A stretch of 41,365 nt of DNA from Alphaproteobacteria bacterium (lineage in GTDB: Bacteria > Pseudomonadota > Alphaproteobacteria > SHVW01). The notes under the pieces are model-generated. The model saw only the letters and a list, made by a program, of their open reading frames with translations. It did no database searches and was not told the DNA's origin. Shown in pieces: positions 16,308 through 25,517 of this stretch (positions are counted from its first letter, which is position 1; each line of letters opens with the position of its first letter). A program made the translations under genes and the position numbers. The stretch spans positions 1 through 41,365 of the forward strand of contig VGDO01000023.1 of assembly GCA_016869645.1 (NCBI GenBank). Direction: 5' to 3'.

Positions 16308-17990
16308 ATGTATTCAAAGCGACCGACGGTCATGGGCACGCGCCACATGATCGCCTCCGGCCATTACCTCGCCTCGCTCGCCGGCTTCGAGATCCTGGAA
16401 GCGGGCGGCAACGCCGTCGATGCCGGCGTTGCGGGGGGTATCGCGCTCTCGGTGCTGGAGAGCACCTATGTCAGCTTCGCCGGCGTGGCCCCGATCGCGA
16501 TCTATCTGGCCGACGAGCGGCGCGTGGTGACGATCAGCGGCCTGGGCTGGTGGCCCAAGGCCGCGTCATGCGAGCTCTTCGTCAAGCATCATGGCGGCGT
16601 CATTCCGCGCGGCATCCTCCGCACGGTGATGCCCGCGGCTCCCGACGCCTGGATCACGGCGCTCGAGCACTTCGGCACCATGTCGTTTCGCGAGGTCGCC
16701 GCAGCCGCGATCCGCTTCGCGCGCGACGGCTTCCCCATGTACGACTTCATGGCCGCGACCATCGCCGGCTCAAAGGTCGAGATCGGCGAGTTCCCCGGCA
16801 ACGCCGCGATCTACATGCCCGGCGGCCAGGTGCCGGCGATCGGCGAGCTCTTCGTGCAGCCGGCGCTCGCCGCCTCGATCGCCCATATGTGCGATCAGGA
16901 ACGCGCGAATGCTGGTCGCGGCCGGGAGGCGGCGCTCGATGCCGCGCGCGACAGCTTCTACCGCGGCGATCTTGCCGCCGCCATGCTCGCTTTTCACCGC
17001 GACCAGGGCGGCTTGATCACGGCGGAGGATCTCGCAGGATTCCGGGTCGAGATCGAGCCCGCCGTGCACAGGCGGTTCCACGACATCGACGTCTATGGCT
17101 GCAACACCTGGTGTCAGGGGCCGATGCTGCTGCAGGAGCTCGCCATCCTGGAGCGGATCGACCTCGAGCCGCTCGGGCACAACTCGCCTGCCTATCTTCA
17201 TATGCTGACCGAGGCGATCAAGCTCTCCGCGGCCGACCGTGAAGCCTATTACGGCGACCCGCGCTTCGTGACGGTGCCGCTCGACCGGCTGCTGTCCGAC
17301 GGCCACGCGGCCGAACGGCTGCGTCTCATCGATCGCGCACGCGCATCGCCTGACATGCCGCCGGCCGGCACGGTCGAGCCTGCTGCCGCGGAGCTCGACA
17401 CCAGCTATGTCTGCGTCGTCGACCGTTTCGGCAATGCCTTCTCGGCAACGCCGAGCGACCCCGTGACCAGCGCGCCGGTCGTGCCCGCGACCGGCTTCGT
17501 CGTGTCGCCGCGCGGCGGCCAGTCATGGACCGATCCGAAACACCCAGCCTCGGTCAGGCCGGGCAAGCGGCCGCGGCTGACACCCAATCCCGCCATCGCG
17601 ATCCGTCCCGATGGCTTCGTCATGCCGTTCGGCACGCCCGGGCATGATTCGCAGACCCAGGTGATGCTCCAGGCCTTCCTCAACATCGTCGTCTTCGGCA
17701 TGGAGCTTCAGGAGGCGGCCGATGCGCCGCGCATCTGCTCGCTCAGCTTCCCGTCCTCCGCGAGCCCGCATCTGAGCCAGCCCGGACGCCTGCTGGTCGA
17801 GGCGCCGCTCTGGAGCGAGGCCGGCGCGGCGCTGAACGCGATGGGCCACCGCGCCGAAGCTTGGCCGACCACGGGCCCCGTCTATCTGCAGAACGCATCG
17901 GCCTTCTGCGCCGTGCAGCGCGACCTGCGCACGAGCGTGCTCAAGGGCGGCGCCGACCACCGCCGCGCCGCCTACGCCGTGGGCTGGTGA
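16308..17990 (+). CDS. Gamma-glutamyltransferase-family Ntn hydrolase, second copy
   Basis: A 560-residue paralog of the preceding gene, aligned over its full length, with MGTRHMIASGHYLASLAGFEILEAGGNAVDAGVAGG at the start (compare the same positions of the first copy). The proposed nucleophile is Thr365 in DTSYVCVVD. As in the first copy, PGKRPRLTPNP replaces the usual Ser-Ser segment and GTPGHD replaces the GSPGG oxyanion loop. No signal peptide is visible. The start ATG 16308 has AGGAGCAG upstream. Tandem retention of two divergent copies suggests either two substrates or a hetero-oligomer. The next gene, an aldo/keto reductase, starts 100 bases downstream in the same direction. Confidence 0.88.
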   Translation: MYSKRPTVMGTRHMIASGHYLASLAGFEILEAGGNAVDAGVAGGIALSVLESTYVSFAGVAPIAIYLADERRVVTISGLGWWPKAASCELFVKHHGGVIPRGILRTVMPAAPDAWITALEHFGTMSFREVAAAAIRFARDGFPMYDFMAATIAGSKVEIGEFPGNAAIYMPGGQVPAIGELFVQPALAASIAHMCDQERANAGRGREAALDAARDSFYRGDLAAAMLAFHRDQGGLITAEDLAGFRVEIEPAVHRRFHDIDVYGCNTWCQGPMLLQELAILERIDLEPLGHNSPAYLHMLTEAIKLSAADREAYYGDPRFVTVPLDRLLSDGHAAERLRLIDRARASPDMPPAGTVEPAAAELDTSYVCVVDRFGNAFSATPSDPVTSAPVVPATGFVVSPRGGQSWTDPKHPASVRPGKRPRLTPNPAIAIRPDGFVMPFGTPGHDSQTQVMLQAFLNIVVFGMELQEAADAPRICSLSFPSSASPHLSQPGRLLVEAPLWSEAGAALNAMGHRAEAWPTTGPVYLQNASAFCAVQRDLRTSVLKGGADHRRAAYAVGW

Positions 17991-18090
17991 GCCGATGGCA
18001 CCGTTGCACACGAAACGAATTCGCGCTTCCATCTAGCCCCGCCTCACGGCCGCGTTCGCGGCCGCCCATCCAATCTCGGAGGACAAATCG

Positions 18091-19074
18091 ATGCGTTACG
18101 TCAATCTCGGCCGCAGCGGCCTCAAGGTCAGCGCGGTCTGCCTCGGCGGCAATTCCTGGGGTGCGGCAGGGCGGCGCACCTGGGCGCCCTTCGGCGAGGC
18201 GGAGAGCCGGCCCTTCTTCAAGAAGGCGCTCGATCTCGGCATCAACTTCTTCGACACGGCAGACGCCTACAACGCCGGCGAGAGCGAGACGATCATGGGC
18301 AACACGCTGGTGGGATATGCCCGCCGCGAGGAGCTTGTCATCGCGACCAAGGTCAGCCTCGCGATGGGCGACAAGCCCAACGACGCCGGCGTCGGCCGCA
18401 AGCACTTGATGGCCGGCCTCGACGCCAGCCTCAAGCGGCTGCGCACGGACTATATCGACCTCTACATCATCCACCGGCTCGACGGCGTGACGCCGCTCGA
18501 GGAGACCATGTCGGCGCTCAACGACATGGTGCGCGCCGGCAAGGTGCGCTACATCGGCGGCTCGACCATGCCGGCTTGGCGCATGGCCCAGATGCTGATG
18601 ATCTCCGACCACAAGGGCTATGCGCGCTTCATTTCCATGCAGAACCTCTACAACGCCGTGCAGCGCGAGGAGGAGCGCGAGATGCACCCGCTCTGCGTCG
18701 AGCAGGGCGTCGGCCTGACGCCCTACAGCCCGCTCGCGCGCGGCTTCCTCGCGGCGAACCGGACGCAAGGCGGCGTCGGCGCCACCGAACGCGCGCGCGA
18801 GGACACGATCGCGCAGAAAAACGACCTGTTCCGTCCCGCCGATTTCAAGGTCGCCGACGCGCTCGCCAAGATCGCGCAGGCGCGCGGCATCAAGCCGACG
18901 CAGGCGGCGCTGGCGTGGCTCTATGCCAAGCCCGGCATGGCATCGCCGGTGATCGGCACGACGCAGCTCCACTATCTCGACGACGCAGCCGGCGCCGTCG
19001 ACCTCAAGCTCACGCCCGAGGAATGCAAGTCGGTCGAGGAACCCTACCAATGGCGCGCGATGGGGCCGGGGTGA
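18091..19074 (+). CDS. Aldo/keto reductase
   Basis: A 327-residue NADPH-dependent oxidoreductase of the aldo/keto reductase superfamily, close to the YajO/YhdN-like group. The catalytic tetrad is visible: D55 and Y60 in FFDTADAYNAGESE, K87 in IATKVS, and H128 in YIIHRLDG. The C-terminal cofactor region SPVIGTTQLHYLDD is typical. A ribosome binding site GGAGGACAAATCG precedes ATG 18091. It is the last gene of the Dpp/GGT run and could reduce an aldehyde or ketone formed from the imported compound, but the 100-base gap allows independent expression. The specific substrate is unknown. Confidence 0.92.
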   Translation: MRYVNLGRSGLKVSAVCLGGNSWGAAGRRTWAPFGEAESRPFFKKALDLGINFFDTADAYNAGESETIMGNTLVGYARREELVIATKVSLAMGDKPNDAGVGRKHLMAGLDASLKRLRTDYIDLYIIHRLDGVTPLEETMSALNDMVRAGKVRYIGGSTMPAWRMAQMLMISDHKGYARFISMQNLYNAVQREEEREMHPLCVEQGVGLTPYSPLARGFLAANRTQGGVGATERAREDTIAQKNDLFRPADFKVADALAKIAQARGIKPTQAALAWLYAKPGMASPVIGTTQLHYLDDAAGAVDLKLTPEECKSVEEPYQWRAMGPG

Positions 19075-19325
19075 GATGTATTGAAGCGGATTCGGTTCAA
19101 GTGGCGTTGAGAACCTTCTCCGTCGCCGAAGGCGGGGGAGGGAGTGGCCACATCCTCGTCAGCGATCGTAACTCTATCACCTCGCATTGGGCGTAAGTCG
19201 CTCAAGAGTGCGGCTGCACTCCGGAATACCTTGCGCTTCTTGCCTCTTCGTAGCTCGGCCACCGCTGGCCTAGTCGCCGAGTTCGGGCGATGGCGCTTTG
19301 CCCCACTGCCCCTGCCCGCCAATGA
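19075..19325. other. Intergenic stretch between convergent genes, no gene supported
   Basis: This 251-base gap separates the aldo/keto reductase from the convergent molybdoenzyme gene. Short ORFs on both strands (for example 19144-19329 plus) have no ribosome binding site or recognisable product. An imperfect G-rich palindromic patch around 19114-19138 (CCTTCTCC and GGGGGAGGG) resembles REP-like debris. I see no clear rho-independent terminator. Confidence 0.4.
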
Positions 19326-21659
19326 CTAATCTCCCCGCCCCGCCGTCGTCAGGATCGCCGGCGGCTCGAAGGCGCGCACGGGCGGGACCTCTCCGGTCCA
19401 GCGCTCGACCTCGACCAGGCAGGAATGGGCGACGGTGCCCTGCGCGAGCTTCGACGAGCCCTTGTCGACGGTCAGCACGTTGGGATTGCCGTGGGCATCG
19501 AGCGCGCCGGCGCGGCCGGGCTCGACCGGGTCGTACCACGCGCCGGTCGAGAGCTGGATGCAGTTCTTCTCGACCGCGTCGCTGACGATGGCGCCGGCGA
19601 GGCAGGCGCCGCGGTCGTTGAACACGCGGCAGATGTCGCCGTCCTTGATGCCGCGCTTGGCGGCGTCATCCGGATGGATGCGCATCGGCTCGCGGCCCGC
19701 GACCTTGCTGCCGCGGCTGTAGGCGCCGAGATCGAACTGGCTGTGCAGGCGCGTATAGGGCTGGTTCGACACCAGGTGCAGCGGGAATTTGGCGGCGCGC
19801 GGCGAGCCGAGCCATTCGACCGGCTCCATCCAGGTCGGATGGCCGCGGCAATCGTCATAGCCGAAGCCGTCGATCGTCTCGGAGAAGATCTCGATCTTGC
19901 CCGACGGCGTGTTGAGCCGGTGCTTGACCGGGTCGGCGCGGAACTCGGCATGCAGCACGTGGGGCTTGGCCGGCGCCGGCAGCTCGAACACGCCCGCCTG
20001 CCAGAAGGCGTCGAATTCGGGCATGTCGATGTTGCGCTCGGCCGCGCGCTGGCGCGCGATGGCATAGAAGTGATGCAGCCAGTCGCTCTCCGTGCGGCTC
20101 TCGGTGAAGGCCTCGCGGCAACCCAGGCGCTCGGCCAGATCCGCGAAGATGTCGTAGTCGTCGCGCGCCTGGCCGACCGGTTTCACCGCCTGCTTCATCG
20201 CGACCAGGAATGCATCGCCGCTGGTGCACGCCATGTCGTTGCGTTCCATCGCCGTGGTCGCGGGGAACACGATGTCGGCATGGCGCGCCAGCGGGTTCCA
20301 CCAGGGCTCGTGGACGATGATCACCTCGGGCTTGCGCCAGGCCTCGACGAAGCGGTTGAGATCCTGGTGATGGTGGAACGGATTGCCGCCTGCCCAATAG
20401 ACCAGCTTGATGTCCGGATAGGCCATGCGCTTGCCGTTGTAGTCGAACGGCGCGCCAGGGTTCAGCAACATGTCGGCGATGCGCGCGACCGGAATGAACT
20501 CCGTGACCTTGTTGACGCCCTGCGGCAGCGCCGGCCACGGGAATTCGCGCGCGTGGTTGCCGGCGTTGTTGACCGCGCTGTAGCCGAGGCCGAAGCCGCC
20601 GCCGGGCAGGCCGATCTGCCCCAGCATCGCGGCCAGCACCATGATCATCCAGAAGGCCTGCTCGCCATGGTCGACGCGCTGGATCGACCAGCTCGCCGTG
20701 ATCATGGTGCGGTGGCCCGCCATGCGTTGCGCCAGCGCGCGGATCGCGTCGGCCGGCAGGCCGCAGATGGCGGACGCCCAGTCCGCGCTCTTCGGCGTGC
20801 CGTCGGTCTCGCCCATCACATAGGCGCGGAAGCGCTCGAAGCCGACCGTGTAGCGCTCGAGGAACGTCTGGTCGTGCAGCCCCTCGGCGATCAGCGTGTG
20901 CGCGATCCCGATCATCAGCGCCGTGTCCGTGCTGGGCCGCAGCGGCAGCCACTCGGCATCGAGGAAATCGACGGCGTCGTCGCGCACCGGGCCGATGTTG
21001 ACGAACTCGACGCCGGCCTTGCGGCACGCCTCGAGTCCCTCGCGCACGGTGTGGCGGCCAACGCCGCCATGGTTGATCTGGCCGTTCTTGAGCGGCATGC
21101 CGCCGAACATGACGACGAGCTCGCCCTCGGCTGCGATCGACGGCCAGGAGGTGTGCTCGCTGACCAGACCGCGATGGTCGCCCACGACATGGGGCATGAC
21201 GACGCGCCCCGCGGCGAGGCTGTAGCTGTCCCGGTGGGCGACATAGCCGCCGGCGCAGTTGAGGAAGCGGTGCACCTGGCTCTGGGCGTGATGGAAGCGC
21301 CCCGCGCTCGACCAGCCATAGGAGCCCCCGAAGATCGCGCGGTTGCCATGCTTCTTGCGCACGCGGTCGATCTCGCGGGCCGCCAGGTCGAGCGCATGGC
21401 TCCACGACACGGGCACGAAGGGCTCGGCGCCGCGTCCGGCGCCGCCCGCCGCTGCACCTTCCTCGAGGAAGGACGCGCGCACCATCGGCTGGCTGATGCG
21501 GTTTTTATGGTGAACGGCGTCGGGGATCGAATCGCCGATCGGCGATGGATCGGGATCGCGCTCGAACGCGTGCAGTGCAACAAGCCGCCCGTCCTTCACC
21601 TCGGCGCGGTAGGTGCCCCAATGGGTGGCAGTGGTCGGAAAGTGCTGAGCGGACGACAT
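19326..21659 (-). CDS. BisC/TorZ-type molybdopterin oxidoreductase
   Basis: A 777-residue enzyme of the DMSO-reductase superfamily, S-/N-oxide reductase branch (biotin sulfoxide reductase BisC, TMAO reductase TorZ, DMSO reductase). The proposed molybdenum ligand is S118 in GGSYGWSSAGRFHHAQ, matching the Ser of DMSO reductase. MGD-binding stretches include YWAGGNPFHHHQDLNR and the C-terminal LVSNQPYTRLHSQFD. Start ATG 21659 was chosen because the next residues (ATHWGTYRAEVKDGRLVAL) are the family N-terminus; no Tat signal or Fe-S cysteines precede it, so it is cytoplasmic and BisC-like. It would reduce methionine sulfoxide, biotin sulfoxide or similar with electrons from a cytosolic donor. It is divergent from the NAD(P)H-linked oxidoreductase operon. 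Confidence 0.88.
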   Translation of the reverse strand: MSSAQHFPTTATHWGTYRAEVKDGRLVALHAFERDPDPSPIGDSIPDAVHHKNRISQPMVRASFLEEGAAAGGAGRGAEPFVPVSWSHALDLAAREIDRVRKKHGNRAIFGGSYGWSSAGRFHHAQSQVHRFLNCAGGYVAHRDSYSLAAGRVVMPHVVGDHRGLVSEHTSWPSIAAEGELVVMFGGMPLKNGQINHGGVGRHTVREGLEACRKAGVEFVNIGPVRDDAVDFLDAEWLPLRPSTDTALMIGIAHTLIAEGLHDQTFLERYTVGFERFRAYVMGETDGTPKSADWASAICGLPADAIRALAQRMAGHRTMITASWSIQRVDHGEQAFWMIMVLAAMLGQIGLPGGGFGLGYSAVNNAGNHAREFPWPALPQGVNKVTEFIPVARIADMLLNPGAPFDYNGKRMAYPDIKLVYWAGGNPFHHHQDLNRFVEAWRKPEVIIVHEPWWNPLARHADIVFPATTAMERNDMACTSGDAFLVAMKQAVKPVGQARDDYDIFADLAERLGCREAFTESRTESDWLHHFYAIARQRAAERNIDMPEFDAFWQAGVFELPAPAKPHVLHAEFRADPVKHRLNTPSGKIEIFSETIDGFGYDDCRGHPTWMEPVEWLGSPRAAKFPLHLVSNQPYTRLHSQFDLGAYSRGSKVAGREPMRIHPDDAAKRGIKDGDICRVFNDRGACLAGAIVSDAVEKNCIQLSTGAWYDPVEPGRAGALDAHGNPNVLTVDKGSSKLAQGTVAHSCLVEVERWTGEVPPVRAFEPPAILTTAGRGD

Positions 21660-21852
21660 GATTTGCGGCCTCGAAAAACGGGGAAAATTTGATCCCATCA
21701 TCGAGGCCCGGCCACCCCTTTGCAAGCTGCTTCCCGGCGCTTCGCGGCACCGCGGCGACCGCCGGCAATAACCTCAAAATTCTTGGGATTATCAAGGTGC
21801 TTTGGGCGTTGTCACAGCGTCCGATTTGCCTGGGCAGGGGCTTGCGAATGCG

Positions 21853-21858
21853 TATAAT
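21853..21858 (+). promoter_or_regulatory. Candidate -10 element of the 2-oxoacid oxidoreductase operon
   Basis: A perfect TATAAT lies 33 bases before the TTG start at 21892, in an otherwise GC-rich region. No strong -35 hexamer sits at 17 bases; TTGCCT at 21826 is about 21 bases away. A transcription start near 21865 would leave a short leader holding the GGAGAGAGG ribosome binding site. Confidence 0.4.
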
Positions 21859-21891
21859 CGCGGGCGCCCGAAAGGGGCAGGAGAGAGGAAA

Positions 21892-23688
21892 TTGCAGCCG
21901 ACCGATATTCGTGATCCCCGCTACTTCCACAAAGTCGTGGATTGTCAGTGGGCCTGCCCTGCGCACACGCCCGTTCCTGAATACATCCGGTTGATCGCAG
22001 CGTGCCGTTTCACCGACGCCTACATGATCAATTGGGAATCGAACGTGTTCCCAGGCATCCTCGGACGCACATGCGACCGCCCGTGCGAACCGGCGTGCCG
22101 CCGCGGCCGAGTCGAGAAGGAGCCGGTCGCGATCTGTCGCCTGAAGCGCGTCGCGGCCGACTATAAGGACGATGTCCGGTCGCGGCTGCCCAAGAAAGCG
22201 GCAAAGACGAACGGCAAGCGCGTGGCATTGGTCGGCGCCGGCCCCGCCTCGCTGACCGTGGCGCGCGATCTGCTGCCCTTGGGATACGAGGTCGTCTGCT
22301 TCGACGGCGATCCGCAGGGCGGCGGCATGATGCGCACGCAGATTCCGAAATTCCGCCTGCCCGAGACGGTGCTCGACGAGGAGGTCAACTACATCCTCGA
22401 TCTCGGCCTGGAGACGCGATTCGGTCAGCGCATCGACAGCATGAAGGCGCTGCTCGGTCAGGGCTTCGATGCGATCTTCGTCGGCTCGGGCGCGCCCCGC
22501 GGCCGCAATCTCGAGATCCCCGGCCGCCAGGAAGCGGCCGCCAACATCCATATCGGCATCGACTGGCTGTCGAGCGTGTCGTTCGGCCACATCAACAGGA
22601 TCGGCCGCCGCGTCATCGTGCTCGGCGGCGGCAACACGGCCATGGATTGCTGCCGCACCTCGCGCCGGCTCGGCGGCGACGACGTCAAGGTCGTCGTGCG
22701 CAGCGGCTTCGAGGAGATGAAGGCGTCGCCCTGGGAAAAAGAAGACGCCATGCACGAGGACATACCCATCTTCAACTTCCTCGTGCCCAAGGAGTTCACG
22801 CACAAGGGAGGCAAGCTGACCGGCATCGTCTTCGAGAAGGTCAAGGCCGAGTACGACGCCAAGGGTCGGCGCAACCTGGTGCCGGCGGGCGAGCCGCCGG
22901 TGCACATGGAATGCGACGACGTGCTGGTCGCGGTCGGCCAGGAGAACGCCTTTCCCTGGATCGAGCGCGACATCGGCATCGAGTTCGACAAGTGGAACAT
23001 GCCGGTGGTCGACCAGGCGACCATGGCGTCGACGCTGCCCCATGTCTTCTTCGGCGGCGACGCGGCCTTCGGCCCAAAGAACATCATCTGGGCGGTCGCC
23101 CACGGCCACGACGCCGCCATCTCGATCGACAAGCTGTGTCACGGCGAGCCGGTCGGCGACCGGCCGCCGCCGATGGTCAACCTGTTCAGCCAGAAGATGG
23201 GCATCCACGAGTGGAGCTACGACAACGACATTTCCAACGACCTGCGCTTCAAGGTGCCGCACCGACCCAAGGAGATTGCACTCAAGGACGTGCGCCTCGA
23301 GGTCGAGCTCGGCTTCGACGACAAGCTCGCCTTCGAGGAAGCGCAACGCTGCCTGAATTGCGACGTGCAGACGGTGTTCGAGCGCAATCTGTGCATCGAA
23401 TGCGACGCCTGCGCCGACATCTGCCCGGTCGACTGCATCACCTTCACGCATAACGGCACCGAGGCGGACCTGCGTTCCCGCCTCAACGCGCCGTCCAAGA
23501 ACCTGACGCAGGATTTGTACGTATCGGACGCGCTCAAGACGAGCCGCGTCCTGGTCAAGGACGAGGATCTCTGCCTGCACTGCGGCCTGTGCGCCGAGCG
23601 CTGCCCGACCGGCGCGTGGGACATGCAGAAGTCGCTCATCCAGATGGTTCACGCGGGGCACGAATGCCGAAGCCGATCAAGCGCATAA
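21892..23688 (+). CDS. GltD-like NAD(P)H flavoprotein fused to a 2[4Fe-4S] ferredoxin
   Basis: With TTG 21892 as start (GGAGAGAGG just upstream) the protein has 598 residues. It begins with a cysteine-rich GltD-type Fe-S region (DCQWACPAHTP, GRTCDRPCEPACRRG), followed by an FAD motif GAGPASLTVARDL and a NAD(P)H motif GGGNTAMDCCRTSRRLG, as in glutamate synthase small subunit and NfnB-like proteins. The C-terminus carries two ferredoxin motifs, CIECDACADICPVDC and CLHCGLCAERCPTGA. It overlaps the next gene by 25 bases. I infer that it passes electrons between the 2-oxoacid oxidoreductase and NAD(P)H, replacing a free ferredoxin. The rare TTG start may hold its level down. Confidence 0.87.
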   Translation: MQPTDIRDPRYFHKVVDCQWACPAHTPVPEYIRLIAACRFTDAYMINWESNVFPGILGRTCDRPCEPACRRGRVEKEPVAICRLKRVAADYKDDVRSRLPKKAAKTNGKRVALVGAGPASLTVARDLLPLGYEVVCFDGDPQGGGMMRTQIPKFRLPETVLDEEVNYILDLGLETRFGQRIDSMKALLGQGFDAIFVGSGAPRGRNLEIPGRQEAAANIHIGIDWLSSVSFGHINRIGRRVIVLGGGNTAMDCCRTSRRLGGDDVKVVVRSGFEEMKASPWEKEDAMHEDIPIFNFLVPKEFTHKGGKLTGIVFEKVKAEYDAKGRRNLVPAGEPPVHMECDDVLVAVGQENAFPWIERDIGIEFDKWNMPVVDQATMASTLPHVFFGGDAAFGPKNIIWAVAHGHDAAISIDKLCHGEPVGDRPPPMVNLFSQKMGIHEWSYDNDISNDLRFKVPHRPKEIALKDVRLEVELGFDDKLAFEEAQRCLNCDVQTVFERNLCIECDACADICPVDCITFTHNGTEADLRSRLNAPSKNLTQDLYVSDALKTSRVLVKDEDLCLHCGLCAERCPTGAWDMQKSLIQMVHAGHECRSRSSA

Positions 23689-25505
23689 ACGATTTCGTCA
23701 TCAAGTTCGCCAACGTCAACGGCTCGGGCTCGGCCAGCGCCAACCAGTTGTTCGTCAAGTCGATCCTGCGCATGGGCGTGCCGGTCACGCCGCGCAACAT
23801 CTTCCCGTCCAATATCCAGGGCCTGCCGACCTGGTACGAGGTGCGCATTTCCGAGCAGGGCTATCTCGGCGCGCGCGGCGGCGTCGACCTGATGGTCGCA
23901 ATGAACCCGCAGACCTGGGACAAGGACGTCCAGAGCCTCGAGCCTGGCGGCTACCTGTTCTACGACTCGACCAAGCCGATGCCGCTGTCGCGCTTCCGCG
24001 ACGACATCACCGTGGTCGGCATGCCGCTGACCGAGATGTGCAACAAGGCGTATTCGGATCCGCGCCAGCGCCAGCTCTTCAAGAACATCATCTATGTCGG
24101 CGCGCTGACGGCGCTGCTCGACATGGACGCGGACGCGACCGAGAAGCTGATCGGCGAGCAATTCAAGGGCAAGGACAAGCTGATCGAGCCGAACATCAAG
24201 GCGCTGCACATCGGGCGCGACTACGCGCTCGAGCACCTGAACTGCCCGCTCGGCATCCGCTTGCGCAAGTCGGACAAGGTGGGCGACCGCATCTTCCTCG
24301 AAGGCAACAGCGCCGCCGCGCTGGGCGCGGTCTTTGGCGGCGCCACGGTTGCGGCCTGGTACCCGATCACGCCGTCCTCCTCGATGGCCGAGGCGTTTCA
24401 GAGTCACTGCCGGCGCTACCGCGTCGATGCAGCCTCCGGCAAGCACCGGTTCGCCATCCTCCAGGCCGAGGATGAGCTGGCCTCGATCGGCATGGTGATC
24501 GGCGCGTCGTGGAACGGCGCGCGCGCCTTCACCTCGACGTCAGGGCCCGGCATCTCGCTGATGAGCGAGTTCCTGGGCTTGGCATATTTTGCCGAAATAC
24601 CCGCGGTCATCTTCGACATCCAGCGCGGCGGCCCGTCGACCGGCATGCCGACGCGCACCCAGCAGGCCGACGTGCTGGCCTGCGCCTACGCCAGCCATGG
24701 CGACACCAAGCACGTGCTGCTCTTCCCCGAGGATCCGCACGAGTGCTTCACCATGGGCGCCCAGGCCTTCGACCTCGCCGACCGGCTGCAGACGCCGATC
24801 TTCGTGCTGTCTGATCTCGAGATCGGCATGAACGAGCGGCTCTGCGCGCCGCTCGCCTGGGACGACAAGCGCCGCTACGACCGCGGCAAGGTCATGTCCG
24901 AAGCCGATCTCGAATCGGGCCGCGAGTTTGGCCGCTATCTCGACGTCGACGGCGACGGCATCGCCTACCGGACCTATCCCGGCACGCATCCGACGCGCGG
25001 CGCCTTCTTCACGCGCGGCTCGAGCAAGGACCGTTACGCCATCTACACCGAGGAAGGCCATCACTACGCAGAGAACATGCAGCGCCTGCTGCGCAAGTTC
25101 GAGACGGCGAAGCGTCTTGTGCCCAAGCCGGTGACGCGGCTCGCCAAGCAGCCGACGCGGCTGGGCGCCATCTTCTACGGCTCGACCAGCCCGGCCATGG
25201 TCGAGGCGCTCGACACCTTGGAAACGCAGAACATCCACCTCGACACGCTGCGCGTGCGCGCCTTTCCGTTCGCCGAGGAGATCATCGAGTTCATCAGCCA
25301 GCACGACCAGGTGTTCGTCGTCGAGCAGAACCGCGACGCCCAGATGCGCGCATTGCTGGTCAACGAGGGCTCGATCGATCCCGGCAAGCTGATCCCCGTG
25401 CTGCACTACGACGGCACGCCGATCACGGCGCGCTTCATCGCGCGCGACATCGCCGACAAGCTCACCATGTTCAACGTCACGCCCTTCCGCAAGGCAGTGC
25501 CCTAA
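23664..25505 (+). CDS. 2-oxoacid:acceptor oxidoreductase, fused gamma-alpha subunit
   Basis: A 613-residue KorA-type subunit. The N-terminal gamma domain (about residues 1-190) has NGSGSASANQLF, and the alpha domain follows with AAWYPITPSSSMAEAF, SGPGISLMSEFLGLAYFAEI and DIQRGGPSTGMPTRTQQADVL, all typical of 2-oxoacid:ferredoxin oxidoreductases. The C-terminal domain contains VFVVEQNRDAQMRALL. With its beta subunit it oxidatively decarboxylates a 2-oxoacid to the acyl-CoA, or runs in reverse. 2-Oxoglutarate is the commonest substrate for this architecture, but branched-chain or aryl 2-oxoacids cannot be ruled out. Start ATG 23664 lies inside the upstream gene; the beta gene starts 12 bases after its stop. 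Confidence 0.9.
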   Translation: MPKPIKRINDFVIKFANVNGSGSASANQLFVKSILRMGVPVTPRNIFPSNIQGLPTWYEVRISEQGYLGARGGVDLMVAMNPQTWDKDVQSLEPGGYLFYDSTKPMPLSRFRDDITVVGMPLTEMCNKAYSDPRQRQLFKNIIYVGALTALLDMDADATEKLIGEQFKGKDKLIEPNIKALHIGRDYALEHLNCPLGIRLRKSDKVGDRIFLEGNSAAALGAVFGGATVAAWYPITPSSSMAEAFQSHCRRYRVDAASGKHRFAILQAEDELASIGMVIGASWNGARAFTSTSGPGISLMSEFLGLAYFAEIPAVIFDIQRGGPSTGMPTRTQQADVLACAYASHGDTKHVLLFPEDPHECFTMGAQAFDLADRLQTPIFVLSDLEIGMNERLCAPLAWDDKRRYDRGKVMSEADLESGREFGRYLDVDGDGIAYRTYPGTHPTRGAFFTRGSSKDRYAIYTEEGHHYAENMQRLLRKFETAKRLVPKPVTRLAKQPTRLGAIFYGSTSPAMVEALDTLETQNIHLDTLRVRAFPFAEEIIEFISQHDQVFVVEQNRDAQMRALLVNEGSIDPGKLIPVLHYDGTPITARFIARDIADKLTMFNVTPFRKAVP

Positions 25506-25517
25506 CTGGAATTGCCC

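Noticed and set aside
19144..19329. 61-codon ORF between the aldo/keto reductase and molybdoenzyme genes
   Set aside because: No ribosome binding site, no recognisable product, and it runs into the end of the convergent molybdoenzyme gene.
19425..21692. 755-codon open frame on the plus strand opposite the molybdoenzyme gene
   Set aside because: It is the antisense shadow of a clear DMSO-reductase-family gene; its translation is Arg/Ala/Asp/His-rich with no recognisable motifs, as expected for GC-rich antisense frames.
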